NCBI RefSeq assembly: GCF_002917105.1
Contig: NZ_PQFZ01000002.1
Location: 248,001-312,000 of the forward strand
Source: Allobosea psychrotolerans
Lineage (GTDB): Bacteria; Pseudomonadota; Alphaproteobacteria; Rhizobiales; Beijerinckiaceae
Length of the DNA stretch: 64,000 bases
Reading direction: 5' to 3'
Shown: one piece after another, positions 49,939 through 59,682 of the stretch
Layout of the letters: each line of letters starts with the position of its first letter
Position numbering within the stretch: position 1 is the stretch's first letter
Notes under the pieces: generated by a model
Database searches by the model: none
The model's input: the letters and a program-made list of their open reading frames with translations, nothing else
What the model was told of the DNA's origin: nothing
Made by a program: the position numbers and the translations under genes

Positions 49939-50049
49939 TCAGACGCGCGGCCCCGCCATCAAGGCCGCCCAGATCCAGATCATGCCGAGAAACAGGCCAA
50001 GCGACAGGATTTCGGCCAAGCCAACGACCAGTTTGCGTGCAGCGATCAT
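49939..50049 (-). CDS. SOS-controlled 36-residue single-span membrane protein
   Basis: The translated sequence starts MIAARKLVVGLAEILSLG and continues LFLGMIWIWAALMAGPRV. This gives a short basic N-terminus, one hydrophobic span of about 23 residues containing one Glu and two Trp, and a short tail, so the orientation is probably N-in. GGAGGTGAGC precedes the ATG at the right distance, one of the strongest ribosome binding sites in the window. Upstream is a promoter with a perfect LexA box. The nearest functional precedent is Caulobacter SidA (29 residues), an SOS-induced division inhibitor acting at the inner membrane; similarity is in size, topology and regulation, not proven sequence homology. 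It lies 112 bases upstream of dnaE. Confidence 0.72.
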   Translation of the reverse strand: MIAARKLVVGLAEILSLGLFLGMIWIWAALMAGPRV

Positions 50050-50062
50050 GCTCACCTCCAAT

Positions 50063-50077
50063 GTTCTCTATACGTTC
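50063..50077 (-). promoter_or_regulatory. LexA operator (perfect) upstream of the 36-residue protein
   Basis: On the minus strand this reads GAAC-GTATAGA-GAAC, which fits the GAAC-N7-GAAC motif exactly, as does the lexA box at 19175-19189. It lies directly downstream of the predicted -10 box and 14 bases before the start codon. Confidence 0.85.
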
Positions 50078-50105
50078 AATTTAATTCATGTTTTGTTCTC
50101 GTCAA
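50078..50105 (-). promoter_or_regulatory. Promoter of the 36-residue protein gene
   Basis: TTGACG (50100-50105) and TAAATT (50078-50083) are 16 bases apart on the minus strand. The region is AT-rich against GC-rich surroundings. LexA boxes lie in the spacer and right after the -10 box. Confidence 0.6.
50084..50098 (-). promoter_or_regulatory. Second LexA operator, one mismatch, in the promoter spacer
   Basis: On the minus strand GAAC-AAAACAT-GAAT: the spacing is exact and only the last base differs from the motif. It sits between the -35 and -10 boxes, the same geometry as the main lexA operator. Confidence 0.6.
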
Positions 50106-50173
50106 TGCCTATAGGTCAGCTCTGCCCTGCGCACATGAATGGCAGTTAACAAGATATGAAAGGAGACTTGCCG

Positions 50174-50860
50174 TCAGAGCGGCACGACCAGCCCGTCGCG
50201 GATCGTGACCTGACGATCCATGCGGCGAGCAAGGTCGAGATTATGGGTCGCGATCAGTGCCGCCAACCCCGAGGCACGCGCCAGAGCCACGAGCGTGCTG
50301 AAGACATGCAGCGAGGTATGCGGGTCGAGATTGCCGGTCGGCTCATCGGCCAGCAGCAGGCGCGGTGTATTGGCCATGGCGCGGCCGATCGCGACGCGCT
50401 GCTGCTCGCCGCCGGAGAGTTCGCCCGGCAGATGATCGAGGCGCGCGCCCAGACCGAGGAAGGTCAGGAGTTCGGCGGCTCGCTCCTCCGCTAGTCGCTT
50501 TGGCAGACCACGGATGCGCTGCGGGAGGACGACGTTCTCCAGCGCGCTGAATTCCGGCAGCAGATGGTGGAACTGGTAGACGAAGCCGATCTCGGTGCGC
50601 CGCAACCGCGTGCGGCCCTTGTCGTCGAGCTTGGCGGTCGCCATGCCGCCGACGAATACCTCGCCGGCATCCGGTTTCTCGAGCAGGCCGGCCACATGGA
50701 GCAAGGTCGACTTGCCCGTGCCGCTCGGCGCGACGAGCGCGACGAGTTCGCCTGGCCACAGTGCGAAATCCGCCTTGCGCAGGATTTCGAGCGGAGCATC
50801 GGTCTGGGGATAGAAGCGCTCGACCTGGGAGAGGAAGAGTGCAGGTGTTTCGCGTTGCAT
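50174..50860 (-). CDS. lolD: Lipoprotein-releasing ABC transporter ATPase LolD
   Basis: LolD powers release of outer-membrane lipoproteins from the inner membrane. The 228-residue protein has Walker A as [21 protein letters not shown], the Q-loop in [21 protein letters not shown], the signature [15 protein letters not shown] and Walker [13 protein letters not shown] with the switch His in IATHNLDLA. The ATG at 50860 begins [13 protein letters not shown]; the upstream in-frame region is unsupported. It follows lolC/E by 20 bases. Other ABC exporter ATPases (MacB, FtsE) are similar, but the partner fixes the call. Confidence 0.95.
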   Translation of the reverse strand: MQRETPALFLSQVERFYPQTDAPLEILRKADFALWPGELVALVAPSGTGKSTLLHVAGLLEKPDAGEVFVGGMATAKLDDKGRTRLRRTEIGFVYQFHHLLPEFSALENVVLPQRIRGLPKRLAEERAAELLTFLGLGARLDHLPGELSGGEQQRVAIGRAMANTPRLLLADEPTGNLDPHTSLHVFSTLVALARASGLAALIATHNLDLARRMDRQVTIRDGLVVPL

Positions 50861-50880
50861 GATGCGGCCAGTTCCTGCCT

Positions 50881-52200
50881 TCAACCCATCCTGAGCGCTT
50901 GCACGGGGTCGAGACGCGCCGCCTTCCAGGCCGGATAGAGCGTCGCCAGCAGCGACAGGACGAGCGCCATCACCACCACGCTCGTGACCTCGCTCCAATC
51001 GATGACAGATGGAATGTCGCTGAGGAAACGCACGGTCGGATCCCAGAGATTGGCGCCGGTGAGCCAGTTCAGCGCTGCGGTGATCGACTTGATGTTCCTG
51101 GCGAAGACGATCCCGAGCCCGAGGCCCGCCAGCGTCCCGAAGACGCCGATCGCCGCTCCCGTGATCAGGAAGACGCGCAGGACCGTGCCACGCGTCGCCC
51201 CCATCGTCCGCATGATCGCAATGTCCGATGTCTTGTCCTTTACCAGCATGATCAGGCCCGAGACGATGTTGAGCGCCGCGACGAGTACGATCAGAGCCAG
51301 GATGATGAACATGACGTTGCGCTCGACTTCGAGTGCGCTGAAGAAGGTCCGGTTGCGCTGGCGCCAGTCGGACAACACGAGCGGTCGCGGCGCATCGGCC
51401 TCGATGGCGTCGCGCACGGCCTGAGTCTTGTCGGGATTGTCGACGAAGATCTCAATGACGTTCACGTCGCCGTCGCGGTTGAAATAGGCCTGCGCCTCCG
51501 TCAGCGGCATGAAGACGAAGGAGCTGTCGAACTCGGTCATCCCGATTTCGAACACGGCCTGCACCGGATAGGCCTTGATGCGCGGCGCCGTGCCGAAGGG
51601 CGTAGAGGCTCCGCGCGGCGTCACGATGGTGATCGAATCACCCGGTTGCAGCGACAGGGAATCCGCCAGGCGCTTGCCGATGGCGACGCCTCCGGCCGTA
51701 TCGAAGCCATCGAGCGTGCCGCGCTTGATGTTGCCGCCGACGAAGGGGATCGATTTGAGGTCGGCCTCGCTGATGCCGCGCACCAGCACACCGCCATTGG
51801 CGTATTGCGATGACGCCAGCGCTTGCCCCTCGACCAGCGGGATGGCGAGCTTGATGCCCGGCACCTTCCGAAGCCGCTCCGCCACCGCCATATAGTCGTC
51901 GAGCGGACGGTCGATCGGGGTCGCGAAGATGTGGCCGTTCACGCCGACGATCTTCTCCAGCAGCTCCTTGCGGAAGCCGTTCATCACCGACATCACGATG
52001 ATCAGCGTAGCGACGCCGAGCAGGATGCCGAGGAAGGAGAAGCCGGCAATGACCGAAACGAAGCCCTCGCGCCGGCGCGTGCGCAGATAGCGCCCGGCCA
52101 GCAGCCATTCGAAGCCAGCGAAGGGCCGGGTTCCGGTGGGCTGAATCTGCGCGCCCGCATCGGCCGTCTCGGCCGGTATCGCCTGCGTCGCCATATTCAT
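50881..52200 (-). CDS. lolC: Lipoprotein-releasing ABC transporter permease LolC/LolE
   Basis: The 439-residue permease has an N-terminal span ([35 protein letters not shown]), a large periplasmic domain (about residues 75-290) and three C-terminal spans ending [10 protein letters not shown]. The pattern [22 protein letters not shown] is the LolC/E opening. Only one LolC/E gene is present, so the complex is likely LolF-type, a single permease with LolD. It lies between proS (28 bases) and lolD (20 bases). The start at 52200 has a G-rich tract upstream. Confidence 0.94.
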   Translation of the reverse strand: MNMATQAIPAETADAGAQIQPTGTRPFAGFEWLLAGRYLRTRRREGFVSVIAGFSFLGILLGVATLIIVMSVMNGFRKELLEKIVGVNGHIFATPIDRPLDDYMAVAERLRKVPGIKLAIPLVEGQALASSQYANGGVLVRGISEADLKSIPFVGGNIKRGTLDGFDTAGGVAIGKRLADSLSLQPGDSITIVTPRGASTPFGTAPRIKAYPVQAVFEIGMTEFDSSFVFMPLTEAQAYFNRDGDVNVIEIFVDNPDKTQAVRDAIEADAPRPLVLSDWRQRNRTFFSALEVERNVMFIILALIVLVAALNIVSGLIMLVKDKTSDIAIMRTMGATRGTVLRVFLITGAAIGVFGTLAGLGLGIVFARNIKSITAALNWLTGANLWDPTVRFLSDIPSVIDWSEVTSVVVMALVLSLLATLYPAWKAARLDPVQALRMG

Positions 52201-52228
52201 CGACCCCTGCCCTGCCGGTTGCGCGGGT

Positions 52229-53560
52229 TCACGCGGTCTTGCCCTTGAAGCGGTCGAGCGCAGCTTCAAGCGAGACGAGCTCGCGCTCGCCGCCGGCGCG
52301 GCGCTTGATTTCGACCTTGCCCTCGGCCAGCCCCTTGGGACCGACGATGATCTGCCAGGGTGCGCCGATCAGGTCGGCAGTGGCGAATTTGCCACCTGGA
52401 CGCGTGTCGGTGTCGTCGTAGAGCGCGTCATAGCCCCTGGCGAGCAGCGTCTTGTAGAGCTGCTCGCAGGCGCCGTCGGTCGCAGCGTCGCCGGCCTTGA
52501 GGTTCAGCACGGCAATGTCGAAGGGCGCGATCTCATCGGGCCAGATGATGCCGCTCTCGTCATGGCTGGCTTCGATCAGGGCGGCGACCAGCCTGCTCGG
52601 GCCGATGCCATAAGACCCCATATGGACTGGCGAGAGCGTGCCGTCCGGCCCGGTAACCGTGGCGCCCATCGGCTCGGAATACTTCGTGCCGAAATAGAAG
52701 ATGTGACCGACCTCGATGCCACGTGCCGAAAGCTGCTTGTCGGCGGGGATCGCGTCAAAATCCGCAGCCTCATGCATCTCCTCGGTCGCGGCATAGAGGC
52801 TCGTCCAATTGTCGACGAGCCTCTGGAGACCATCCACGCTGTCGAAATCGGTGTCGATCGCGGGCGTCTCGAAGTCGAGATAGTCCTTGTGGCAGAAGAC
52901 CTGGCTCTCGCCGGTCGAGGCCAGCACGATGAATTCGTGGCTGAGATCCCCGCCGATCGGGCCGGTGTCGGCGCGCATCGGGATCGCCTTCAGGCCGAGC
53001 CGCGCAAAGGTACGCAGATAGGCCGTGAACATGCGGTTATAGGCGTGGCGCGCGCTGGCCTGGTCGATGTCGAAGGAATAGGCGTCCTTCATCAGGAATT
53101 CGCGCCCGCGCATCACGCCGAATCGAGGCCGGACCTCGTCGCGGAACTTCCACTGGATGTGGTAGAGATTGAGCGGCAAGTCCTTGTAGGACTTCACATA
53201 CGACCGGAAGATGTCGGTGACCATCTCCTCATTGGTCGGGCCGTAGAGCATCTCGCGGTCGTGCCGGTCCTTGATGCGCAGCATCTCCTTGCCATAGGCG
53301 TCGTAGCGGCCACTCTCGCGCCAGAGATCGGCCGACTGGATCGTCGGCATCAGAATCTCGATCGCGCCCGAGCGGTTCTGCTCCTCGCGGACGATGCGGC
53401 TGATCTTGTCGAGGACGCGCAGGCCCAGCGGCAGCCAGGAATAGATGCCGGCGGACTGCTGGCGGATCATCCCCGCGCGCAGCATCAGGCGGTGCGAGAC
53501 GATCTCGGCTTCTTTGGGCGTATCGCGCAGCAGGGGCAGAAAGTAGCGGGAGAGGCGCAT
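52229..53560 (-). CDS. proS: Prolyl-tRNA synthetase (short form without editing insertion)
   Basis: ProS charges tRNA-Pro. The 443-residue class II enzyme starts [45 protein letters not shown] and has the class II motifs [37 protein letters not shown] and [14 protein letters not shown]. It lacks the 180-residue editing domain inserted between motifs 2 and 3 in E. coli, as is usual in alphaproteobacteria. The ATG at 53560 matches the family. Its upstream bases fold into a hairpin and lack a normal ribosome binding site. The lolC gene follows after 28 bases. Confidence 0.97.
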   Translation of the reverse strand: MRLSRYFLPLLRDTPKEAEIVSHRLMLRAGMIRQQSAGIYSWLPLGLRVLDKISRIVREEQNRSGAIEILMPTIQSADLWRESGRYDAYGKEMLRIKDRHDREMLYGPTNEEMVTDIFRSYVKSYKDLPLNLYHIQWKFRDEVRPRFGVMRGREFLMKDAYSFDIDQASARHAYNRMFTAYLRTFARLGLKAIPMRADTGPIGGDLSHEFIVLASTGESQVFCHKDYLDFETPAIDTDFDSVDGLQRLVDNWTSLYAATEEMHEAADFDAIPADKQLSARGIEVGHIFYFGTKYSEPMGATVTGPDGTLSPVHMGSYGIGPSRLVAALIEASHDESGIIWPDEIAPFDIAVLNLKAGDAATDGACEQLYKTLLARGYDALYDDTDTRPGGKFATADLIGAPWQIIVGPKGLAEGKVEIKRRAGGERELVSLEAALDRFKGKTA

Positions 53561-53572
53561 GGAGGAACTCGT

Positions 53573-53615
53573 GGAACGGTGGACTCGCACCGAAACGATG
53601 CGAGTCAGTCGTTCC
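53573..53615 (-). promoter_or_regulatory. proS: Two-part hairpin directly upstream of proS
   Basis: GACTCGCA (53582-53589) pairs with TGCGAGTC (53599-53606) around a nine-base loop, and GGAACG (53573-53578) pairs with CGTTCC (53610-53615) to extend the stem. It ends 12 bases before the ATG, where no Shine-Dalgarno-like purine run is present on the minus strand, so it could govern ribosome access. Confidence 0.5.
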
Positions 53616-53689
53616 AGAGACACCATCGCCGTTCACAAAATGCAAATGCAAATCCAATTCGCACCACCGAAAATGGCGCGGAACCGGGC

Positions 53690-54190
53690 TTAGCGCGTCG
53701 GGAACTTGAGCTTGAGCCTGGTGCTGACCAGTGGCGGAACGAAGGCCGAGACGTCTCCGCCCATCGATGCGATCTGGCGGACCAGCGTCGAGGTGATGTA
53801 GCGCGTATTGGCGGAAGCCGGGAGGAACACCGTCTGCAAGTCGGGCACCATGGTCTGGTTCATGCCGGCGAGCTGCATCTCGTAGTCGAAGTCGGTAGCG
53901 TCGCGCAGGCCCCGGATCATGATGGTCGCGCCGGCGGCCTGGGCGGCCTGGACGGCGAGATAGTCGAAGGTCACGACCTCGATGGCAACGCCCTCCGCCG
54001 CAGCGATCGGCCCTGCGACCTCGCGCAGCAGTGCGGCGCGTTCATCGGCCGAAAAGATAGGGGCTTTGCCGGGATGCACGCCGATGGCCAGAACGAGCCG
54101 GTCGCAGAGTCGGCAGGCGCCTGCAATGACGTCGGCATGGCCGTTGGTGATCGGGTCGAAGGATCCGGGATAAAAGGCTGTGCGGCTCAT
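53690..54190 (-). CDS. coaD: Phosphopantetheine adenylyltransferase
   Basis: CoaD makes dephospho-CoA from 4'-phosphopantetheine in coenzyme A synthesis. The 166 residues have [19 protein letters not shown] (with the HxGH-like nucleotidyl-transfer motif TNGHAD), [20 protein letters not shown] and [23 protein letters not shown], and end near [13 protein letters not shown] sequence ([14 protein letters not shown]). It lies 49 bases downstream of the MCP gene and 130 bases upstream of proS. Confidence 0.96.
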   Translation of the reverse strand: MSRTAFYPGSFDPITNGHADVIAGACRLCDRLVLAIGVHPGKAPIFSADERAALLREVAGPIAAAEGVAIEVVTFDYLAVQAAQAAGATIMIRGLRDATDFDYEMQLAGMNQTMVPDLQTVFLPASANTRYITSTLVRQIASMGGDVSAFVPPLVSTRLKLKFPTR

Positions 54191-54239
54191 GGGGAAGGGT
54201 TAGCCCGTGCCCGCCTCGCCGACAAGCGGCTCGCCACGC

Positions 54240-56405
54240 TCACGCTGCGCGGACCTGGGTGATGAACTGATCGATCCGCGCCTTCAGCGAGCCTGCAAGC
54301 CCGCTCAATTCGCTCGACGCCCGCAGGACGGCGGCTGCGGCTTCCGAGGTCTGCTGCGAGGCGTTCGAGACCAGGCTAGTGGCGTCGCCGATTCGGCTGA
54401 ATTCGTGGGTCGCGGCGCTGACATCGGAGACGATGGCATGGGTCACGCCATGCTGCTGGCGCATCGTTCCCGCGGTGCGGCGGACAGCATCACTCAGATC
54501 GGCGATCATGCCGCGAATACCGGCGATGGCATCGACAGTCTCGCCCGTGGCCTGGTTCATCGTCGCGATCTGGCGCGAAATGTCCTCGATGGCGCGCGCG
54601 GTCTGGGCCGACAGTCCCTTCACCTCGGAGGCGACGACGGCGAAGCCGCGACCGGCGTCTCCGGCGCGGGCGGCTTCGATCGTGGCGTTGAGCGCAAGCA
54701 GATTGGTCTGCGCGGCGATGCCGGAGATCAGGCCGGTAACGTCGGAGACGCGCGCCGCTCCTGTCGCCAGCGAATCCACGATCACCCCCATCTCGTCCGC
54801 ATAGTCCCGCGCCGACCGTGCCGAGCGGTCGGAAGACTGGACGTCGCCGTCAAGCCGATCGATCGCCAGGCGCAGATCGCGCGCCGCCTCTTCGATCGAG
54901 CTCATGCTGAAGATCGCCCGCGAGGCCGCCTCGTGGACCGTACCGGCATTGGCCTGCGTTTCACGCGCTCCCGCCGACAACTCGCTCGCCGTCACGCTGA
55001 GGGCCTCGGCGGCGTTGGACACCGCGCTCGTGACGCCCAGCACGGAGCGCTCCAGATCGGAGGCGAGATCACTGAGCAAGGCCGCGCGCTGCCGCTGTGT
55101 GTCGCTATCGCGCTCCTCGCGTTCCTGCAGGCGGGCCTGCTCGTCCCGCACCATGGTTTCGCGGATGCTCTGGACAGACGCTGCGATCGCCCCGATCTCG
55201 TCTCGTCGCTGCGCCCCAGGGATGCGCAGATCGGTGCGCCCGGCAGCGGCCCCCGCAAGCGCCTCGGCGAGCCCGGCGATCGGCCGCGCCACCGAGAGGC
55301 CAAGCAGCAGCGCCACCAGCAGCACGGGGCCGAGCACACTGAGGCTGGCCGCCACGATCGCTCCCTTGAGCTTGTCGATGATGGCGAAGGCCGAACTCTC
55401 CGGCTCGGTCAGCCAGAGCAGCCAGGGCCAGCCATCGACCGTCATGCTGCGCCCGGTCACGACCAATGGCGCGCCGTCGCGGCTCGTCATCTGGAGCATG
55501 GCTCCGCCCGAGGCGGCAAGCCGGCGAGGATCGAGCGTCTCGACAGGCGCCGTACCGGCTCGCCGCGCGGCAGGGTTCGAGCGCATGAAGCCGTCCGCGC
55601 CGACGACATGAGCCTGCGTATGTCGCGACGCGCTGGCGCTCGCCGCCAGAACCTCGTCGATCAGCGAGGTGTTGATCGCGAAGATGAGCGTGCCGGCAGG
55701 CTCGGAAGCCCCACTCCCGCTATCGGCATCAGAGAAGCGCTGCGCCAGGAACGCGCGCGATTCGCCGCCTACCGGGTCATAAGGCTTGAAATCGATGACG
55801 GCCTGCTCACCGATGGGAAGCTTGCTCGCAGCCTCGAAGACCGTACCGAGCCCTGATCCGGCAAGGTCGGGCTCGCTGATCAGACGTCCGAATTCGGGCC
55901 CCTTGGTCACGCTGTAGACGACGCGGCCCTTGGCGGAGACGAGGTAGATGTCGGCATAGCCGAACTGCTTCAGGATCGAAGAATAGGTCTCGTGGATCGC
56001 GATATGGCGCCAGGAATAGCCATGCTTGTGGTCCTGGCCGGTCCGCGCCACCCGCTCGGCTGAAGAGAGAGAGCCATCTCCTTGATAATAGGACAGAATG
56101 GCATTCCGGTCATAAGGTCCGAGCTCCATCCATTTGCCGATTTCGTCGAGCGTCGTGACCGTATAGGCGCTGCGCGCCTGCACCGAAAGCTCGGAGCGGA
56201 TCTGCCGCCAACGCCGCTCGATCGCCTTGGCATGGCTTTCGGCGAGAATGTCGAGGCGCTCGCGCACCGCTTCGCGAGTCCATTGCTGAACCGCGAAATA
56301 GGCCGACCCGCCCACGGCGAGCGCGGCGAGACATGCCAGGCCGAGCATGGCAGCAGGAAGCCTGAATCTCAGACTGAACAAGCGGCACGGCCCCCGCAGC
56401 GACAC
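54240..56405 (-). CDS. Methyl-accepting chemotaxis protein with periplasmic sensor
   Basis: The 721-residue receptor has an N-terminal span ([26 protein letters not shown], residues about 16-40), a periplasmic sensor likely of the dCACHE type (about residues 42-345), a second span ([23 protein letters not shown]) and a HAMP region ([22 protein letters not shown]). The signalling domain has the MCP hairpin tip, seen as [42 protein letters not shown]. No ATG fits; the GTG at 56405 or the TTG just before it gives the proper N-terminus. No che genes are adjacent, and the ligand is unknown. Confidence 0.9.
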   Translation of the reverse strand: MSLRGPCRLFSLRFRLPAAMLGLACLAALAVGGSAYFAVQQWTREAVRERLDILAESHAKAIERRWRQIRSELSVQARSAYTVTTLDEIGKWMELGPYDRNAILSYYQGDGSLSSAERVARTGQDHKHGYSWRHIAIHETYSSILKQFGYADIYLVSAKGRVVYSVTKGPEFGRLISEPDLAGSGLGTVFEAASKLPIGEQAVIDFKPYDPVGGESRAFLAQRFSDADSGSGASEPAGTLIFAINTSLIDEVLAASASASRHTQAHVVGADGFMRSNPAARRAGTAPVETLDPRRLAASGGAMLQMTSRDGAPLVVTGRSMTVDGWPWLLWLTEPESSAFAIIDKLKGAIVAASLSVLGPVLLVALLLGLSVARPIAGLAEALAGAAAGRTDLRIPGAQRRDEIGAIAASVQSIRETMVRDEQARLQEREERDSDTQRQRAALLSDLASDLERSVLGVTSAVSNAAEALSVTASELSAGARETQANAGTVHEAASRAIFSMSSIEEAARDLRLAIDRLDGDVQSSDRSARSARDYADEMGVIVDSLATGAARVSDVTGLISGIAAQTNLLALNATIEAARAGDAGRGFAVVASEVKGLSAQTARAIEDISRQIATMNQATGETVDAIAGIRGMIADLSDAVRRTAGTMRQQHGVTHAIVSDVSAATHEFSRIGDATSLVSNASQQTSEAAAAVLRASSELSGLAGSLKARIDQFITQVRAA

Positions 56406-56465
56406 CAATAATGGTCTCGTCTGAATAGGCCAGTCGGCGTTAACGTTCGCTGAAAGGCTGTGCCG

Positions 56466-56603
56466 TCAGGACATTGGCAGCCAGGATGGCGGCAGCAATG
56501 CCGCAGCGGCGGCGGCACTGCCGACGATCACCGACGTCAGGGCTATCAAAATAGATGCGACCGAGACGTGGCGCCGGCGGGCGAAACTGGAATCGAGCTG
56601 CAT
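56466..56603 (-). CDS. Possible 45-residue membrane protein upstream of the MCP gene
   Basis: From the ATG at 56603 the frame reads MQLDSSFARRRHVSVASILIALTSVIVGSAAAAA and ends in LLPPSWLPMS, 45 residues. One hydrophobic span (residues about 14-36) follows an Arg-rich start. The ribosome binding site is poor (CAGAG). It lies 60 bases upstream of the MCP start and divergent from the ABC-F gene. It could equally be chance coding in a GC-rich gap. Confidence 0.3.
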   Translation of the reverse strand: MQLDSSFARRRHVSVASILIALTSVIVGSAAAAAALLPPSWLPMS

Positions 56604-56767
56604 GGGATGCTCTGGGCGAATCGAATGATATTGGACTTACTTTGCGTGAGGGCCCGGCCGGGCGACGGAAAGGCAAGACCGTGGCAGAACCGTGACGGCG
56701 TCCGTCGAGCAGCCTCTAGGCGCGTTTGACGATTGCTTTAGGGGTGAATTCCCGCCTAAACCGCCGC

Positions 56768-58648
56768 ATGCTCACGATCAACGATATTACCTACAGGCTC
56801 GGTGAACGGCTTCTGCTCGATCACGCCAGCGCCTCGCTTCCAGATGGCTCGCGCGTCGGCCTCGTCGGCCGCAACGGCACCGGCAAGACCACGCTCTTCC
56901 GCATCATCACCGGCGATCTTTCACCGGAAGGCGGCAGCATCAGCCTGCCCAAGGGTCGGCGCATCGGCGGTGTCGCGCAGGAGGCGCCCGGCGGTTCGGA
57001 GACGCTGATCGAGGTCGTGCTCGCCGCCGACACCGAGCGCGCGGCCCTGATCAAGGAGTCCGAGACTGCCAAGGATCCGCATCGCATTGCCGAGATCGAA
57101 ACCCGGCTTGCCGACATCAACGCCCATTCCGCGCCGGCCCGCGCCGCGACCGTGCTGCACGGCCTCGGCTTCGACGAGGCGGCGCAGCAGCGCCCCTGTT
57201 CGGATTTCTCCGGCGGCTGGCGCATGCGTGTTGCACTCGCCGCCGTGCTGTTCTCGGAACCCGACCTGCTGCTCCTCGACGAGCCGACCAACTATCTCGA
57301 CCTCGAAGGCACGCTCTGGCTCTACGATTATCTCGAGCGCTACCCGCACACGGTACTCGTCGTCAGCCATGACCGCGAATTGCTCGACACCTGCGTCGAC
57401 CACATCCTGCATCTCGACCAGGGCAAGCTGACGATCTATCGCGGCGGCTACACCTCTTTTGCGAGGCAGCGCGCCGAAAAGCAGATGCAACTCTCGAAGG
57501 CCAAGGAGAAGCAGGACGCCGAGCGCAAGCATCTCCAGGCCTTCGTCGACCGCTTCAAGGCCAAGGCTTCGAAGGCGCGCCAGGCACAGTCGCGCGTCAA
57601 GCGACTGGAGAAGATGGAATCGATCGCCACCATCGTCGACCGCGACGTCCAGCCCTTCAGCCTGCCTGGCCCCGAACGGCCGCTCTCGCCCCCGATGATC
57701 GTGCTGGACAACGCCAGCGCCGGCTATGGCGACCGCACCGTGCTGTCGAAGCTCAACCTGACGCTGCTGCCCGACGACCGCATCGCGCTGCTCGGCTCGA
57801 ACGGCAACGGCAAGTCGACCTTCTGCAAGCTGATCGGCGGCAGACTGCCGCCGCTCTCGGGCACGATGCGGAAATCATCGAAGCTGGAGACGGCCTATTT
57901 CGCCCAGCACCAGCTCGACGAATTGCGGCTGGAGGACACGCCGGTCGCGCATCTGCGCGATCTGATGCCGGATGCGCCCGAGGCCAAGGTCCGCTCCAAG
58001 GCGGCGCAGATCGGCTTCCCCGCGAGCAAGGCCGAGACGCCGGTGAAGAACCTCTCTGGCGGCGAGAAGGCCCGGCTGATGCTAGGGCTCGCGGCCTTCG
58101 GTGGGCCTCATCTCCTGATCCTCGACGAGCCGACCAACCATCTCGACATCGACAGCCGCACCGCGCTGGTCAACGCGATCAACGACTATCCCGGCGCGGT
58201 CATCCTCGTCAGTCATGACCGCTTCCTGATCGAGTCCTGCGCCGACCGGCTCTGGCTGGTGGGCGACGGCACGGTCAAGAATTTCGACGGCGACATGGAG
58301 GACTACCGCAGCTTCGTGCTCGGCACCGCGAAGGCGGCCAAGCGTGAAAAGTCGGCAGCCGAGGCAGCGCCCTCAGGTAATGGTAAGGCCGAGGAGCGCA
58401 AGGAGGCAGCGGTCAAGCGCGTCGCGCAGGGCCCGCTACGGCAAAAGCTCAATCTCGCCGAGGCGCGCATCGCCAAGCTGACCGGATTGATCGAGAAGGT
58501 CGACGGCGTGCTTGGCAATGGTGCGGCCTTCGCACGTGACCCCGACAAGGCGCTGATCCTGTCGCGGCAGCGGGCGGAGCTCGCCGAGGCGTTGGCTGCT
58601 GCCGAAGAGGAGTGGCTGGGCCTGAGCGAGGAATTGGAGAGCGCCTAA
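56768..58648 (+). CDS. ABC-F family ATPase (Uup/YheS type)
   Basis: The 626-residue soluble protein has two ABC domains. The first has Walker A GLVGRNGTGKTTLFRII, signature FSGGWRMRVALA and Walker B LLLLDEPTNYLDLEG. The second has GSNGNGKSTFCKLIGG, LSGGEKARLMLG and LLILDEPTNHLDIDSR. A charged helical linker (residues about 240-300, ERKHLQAFVDRFKAKASKARQAQSRVKRLEKME) is the P-site tRNA interaction motif of the family. The Lys/Ala-rich C-terminal coiled coil resembles Uup/YheS. ABC-F proteins act on the ribosome; which paralogue this is cannot be fixed here. The ATG at 56768 fits the family start MLTINDITYRLGERLL. Confidence 0.92.
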   Translation: MLTINDITYRLGERLLLDHASASLPDGSRVGLVGRNGTGKTTLFRIITGDLSPEGGSISLPKGRRIGGVAQEAPGGSETLIEVVLAADTERAALIKESETAKDPHRIAEIETRLADINAHSAPARAATVLHGLGFDEAAQQRPCSDFSGGWRMRVALAAVLFSEPDLLLLDEPTNYLDLEGTLWLYDYLERYPHTVLVVSHDRELLDTCVDHILHLDQGKLTIYRGGYTSFARQRAEKQMQLSKAKEKQDAERKHLQAFVDRFKAKASKARQAQSRVKRLEKMESIATIVDRDVQPFSLPGPERPLSPPMIVLDNASAGYGDRTVLSKLNLTLLPDDRIALLGSNGNGKSTFCKLIGGRLPPLSGTMRKSSKLETAYFAQHQLDELRLEDTPVAHLRDLMPDAPEAKVRSKAAQIGFPASKAETPVKNLSGGEKARLMLGLAAFGGPHLLILDEPTNHLDIDSRTALVNAINDYPGAVILVSHDRFLIESCADRLWLVGDGTVKNFDGDMEDYRSFVLGTAKAAKREKSAAEAAPSGNGKAEERKEAAVKRVAQGPLRQKLNLAEARIAKLTGLIEKVDGVLGNGAAFARDPDKALILSRQRAELAEALAAAEEEWLGLSEELESA

Positions 58649-58741
58649 GCCCAATGGATCATTCGGATGCGGGCCCGGCAAGCGAACCGGCTCGCTGGAG
58701 ATGCACTCGATCAGGGAATAATCGCTTCTGCTGCCGTATCG

Positions 58742-59230
58742 TCAATTCCTGACGGGCTTCAGCGCCGGGTCCCAATGCTCGACGATCTTGCCGTCCTTGA
58801 CCCGGAACAGATCGAACCAGTAGCTGTCATAGGTCTTCAGCTCATTGCCGGGCTCTGCCCGGCTGCGACGCATCACGAGCTGGACGAGATCGCCCTGCGT
58901 CACGACGGCCACGAATTCGGTCGCAATGATCGCGGTGGCGGATTTGGGGTTCGGCCAGATCTTCGAGAAATACGCGTTGAACCCGGCCAACCCACTCGCC
59001 ACATTGGGATTGTGCTGGATGTAGTCGTCGGCGAGATAGTCCTTCGCCCTGGTCCAGTCCTGCGCGTCGAAGACCTTGGCCCAGAAGTCGAGGACGAGCG
59101 CCTTGTTGGCGGCTTCGGCTTGCGACAATTGCGAGGCCGCCTGCGCCAACGCGCTCCGCGGCGTGGTCGAGAGCAGGGCGAGGCTCGTCATGGCGACGGC
59201 TGCGAAACGAATGATCGATGACCGCCGCAT
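58742..59230 (-). CDS. Exported SnoaL-like (NTF2-fold) protein
   Basis: The 162-residue protein has a signal peptide (IIRFAAVAMTSLALLSTTPRSALAQA) and a SnoaL-type domain with QEAANKALVLDFW-like opening (SQAEAANKALVLDFWAKVFDAQDW), LADDYIQHNPNVASGLAGF and the end FDLFRVKDGKIVEHWDPALKPV. SnoaL-type proteins bind or isomerise small hydrophobic molecules; the substrate here is unknown. The ATG at 59230 fits the signal peptide. The gene is 41 bases downstream of a lipoprotein gene. The stop falls 93 bases from the convergent ABC-F stop. Confidence 0.85.
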   Translation of the reverse strand: MRRSSIIRFAAVAMTSLALLSTTPRSALAQAASQLSQAEAANKALVLDFWAKVFDAQDWTRAKDYLADDYIQHNPNVASGLAGFNAYFSKIWPNPKSATAIIATEFVAVVTQGDLVQLVMRRSRAEPGNELKTYDSYWFDLFRVKDGKIVEHWDPALKPVRN

Positions 59231-59271
59231 GTCCTGGTTCCTGCTCCCGAAGCGGGAATGTGCCGAAGAGA

Positions 59272-59682
59272 TCAGCCCTGCCCGGGCTTCACGATCCGGC
59301 TCAGCCGGTTGTCGGTGAACATGTAGATTTCGCGGCCGCCAGGCTCGGAATAAAGCACCTGCACCTCGCGCTGGCCCTTGCCGCTGTCGCCGATCAGGAC
59401 ATCGGTCGGGCGGGCGCCCTTCAGCTTGACCAGCTCGCATTCAGTGATGCCCTCCGCGATCGCGGGTGGCAGCGGCCGGGTCGAGGGATCGAGCGAGACA
59501 CCGACGCTGCAGGAGCCGTCCGCCGTCAGGACCGGTTCCTGCGTCGAGATGCCGGCGCTGGCGCTGCTCGTCGTGGTGGTGGTGAGGCCGCCCTTGGTCT
59601 CCGATTGGAAGGCGAACCCGCCCATATCGACGGAACATCCGCCCAGGGCGGCGGCGCAAACGAGCAGGATAGGCAATTTCAC
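59272..59682 (-). CDS. Small lipoprotein of unknown function
   Basis: The 136-residue product begins with GTG at 59682 (VKLPILLVCAAALGGCSVDMGG), which ends in a lipobox (LGGC) at residue 16. After a Thr/Ser-rich linker (LTTTTTSSASAG), the mature domain contains VLTADGSCSVGVS and REIYMFTDNRLSRIV; the latter resembles the SmpA-like tail of lipoproteins, but I do not name a family. GGGAG lies eight bases upstream of the GTG. Its start overlaps the stop of holC by four bases (GTGA), which couples their translation. Confidence 0.82.
   Translation of the reverse strand: MKLPILLVCAAALGGCSVDMGGFAFQSETKGGLTTTTTSSASAGISTQEPVLTADGSCSVGVSLDPSTRPLPPAIAEGITECELVKLKGARPTDVLIGDSGKGQREVQVLYSEPGGREIYMFTDNRLSRIVKPGQG

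Noticed and set aside
47772..50084. Very long open frame antisense to dnaE (about 770 codons)
   Set aside because: GC-rich shadow of dnaE: low-complexity Arg/Ala/Gln/Asp composition, no recognisable domain and no ribosome binding site.
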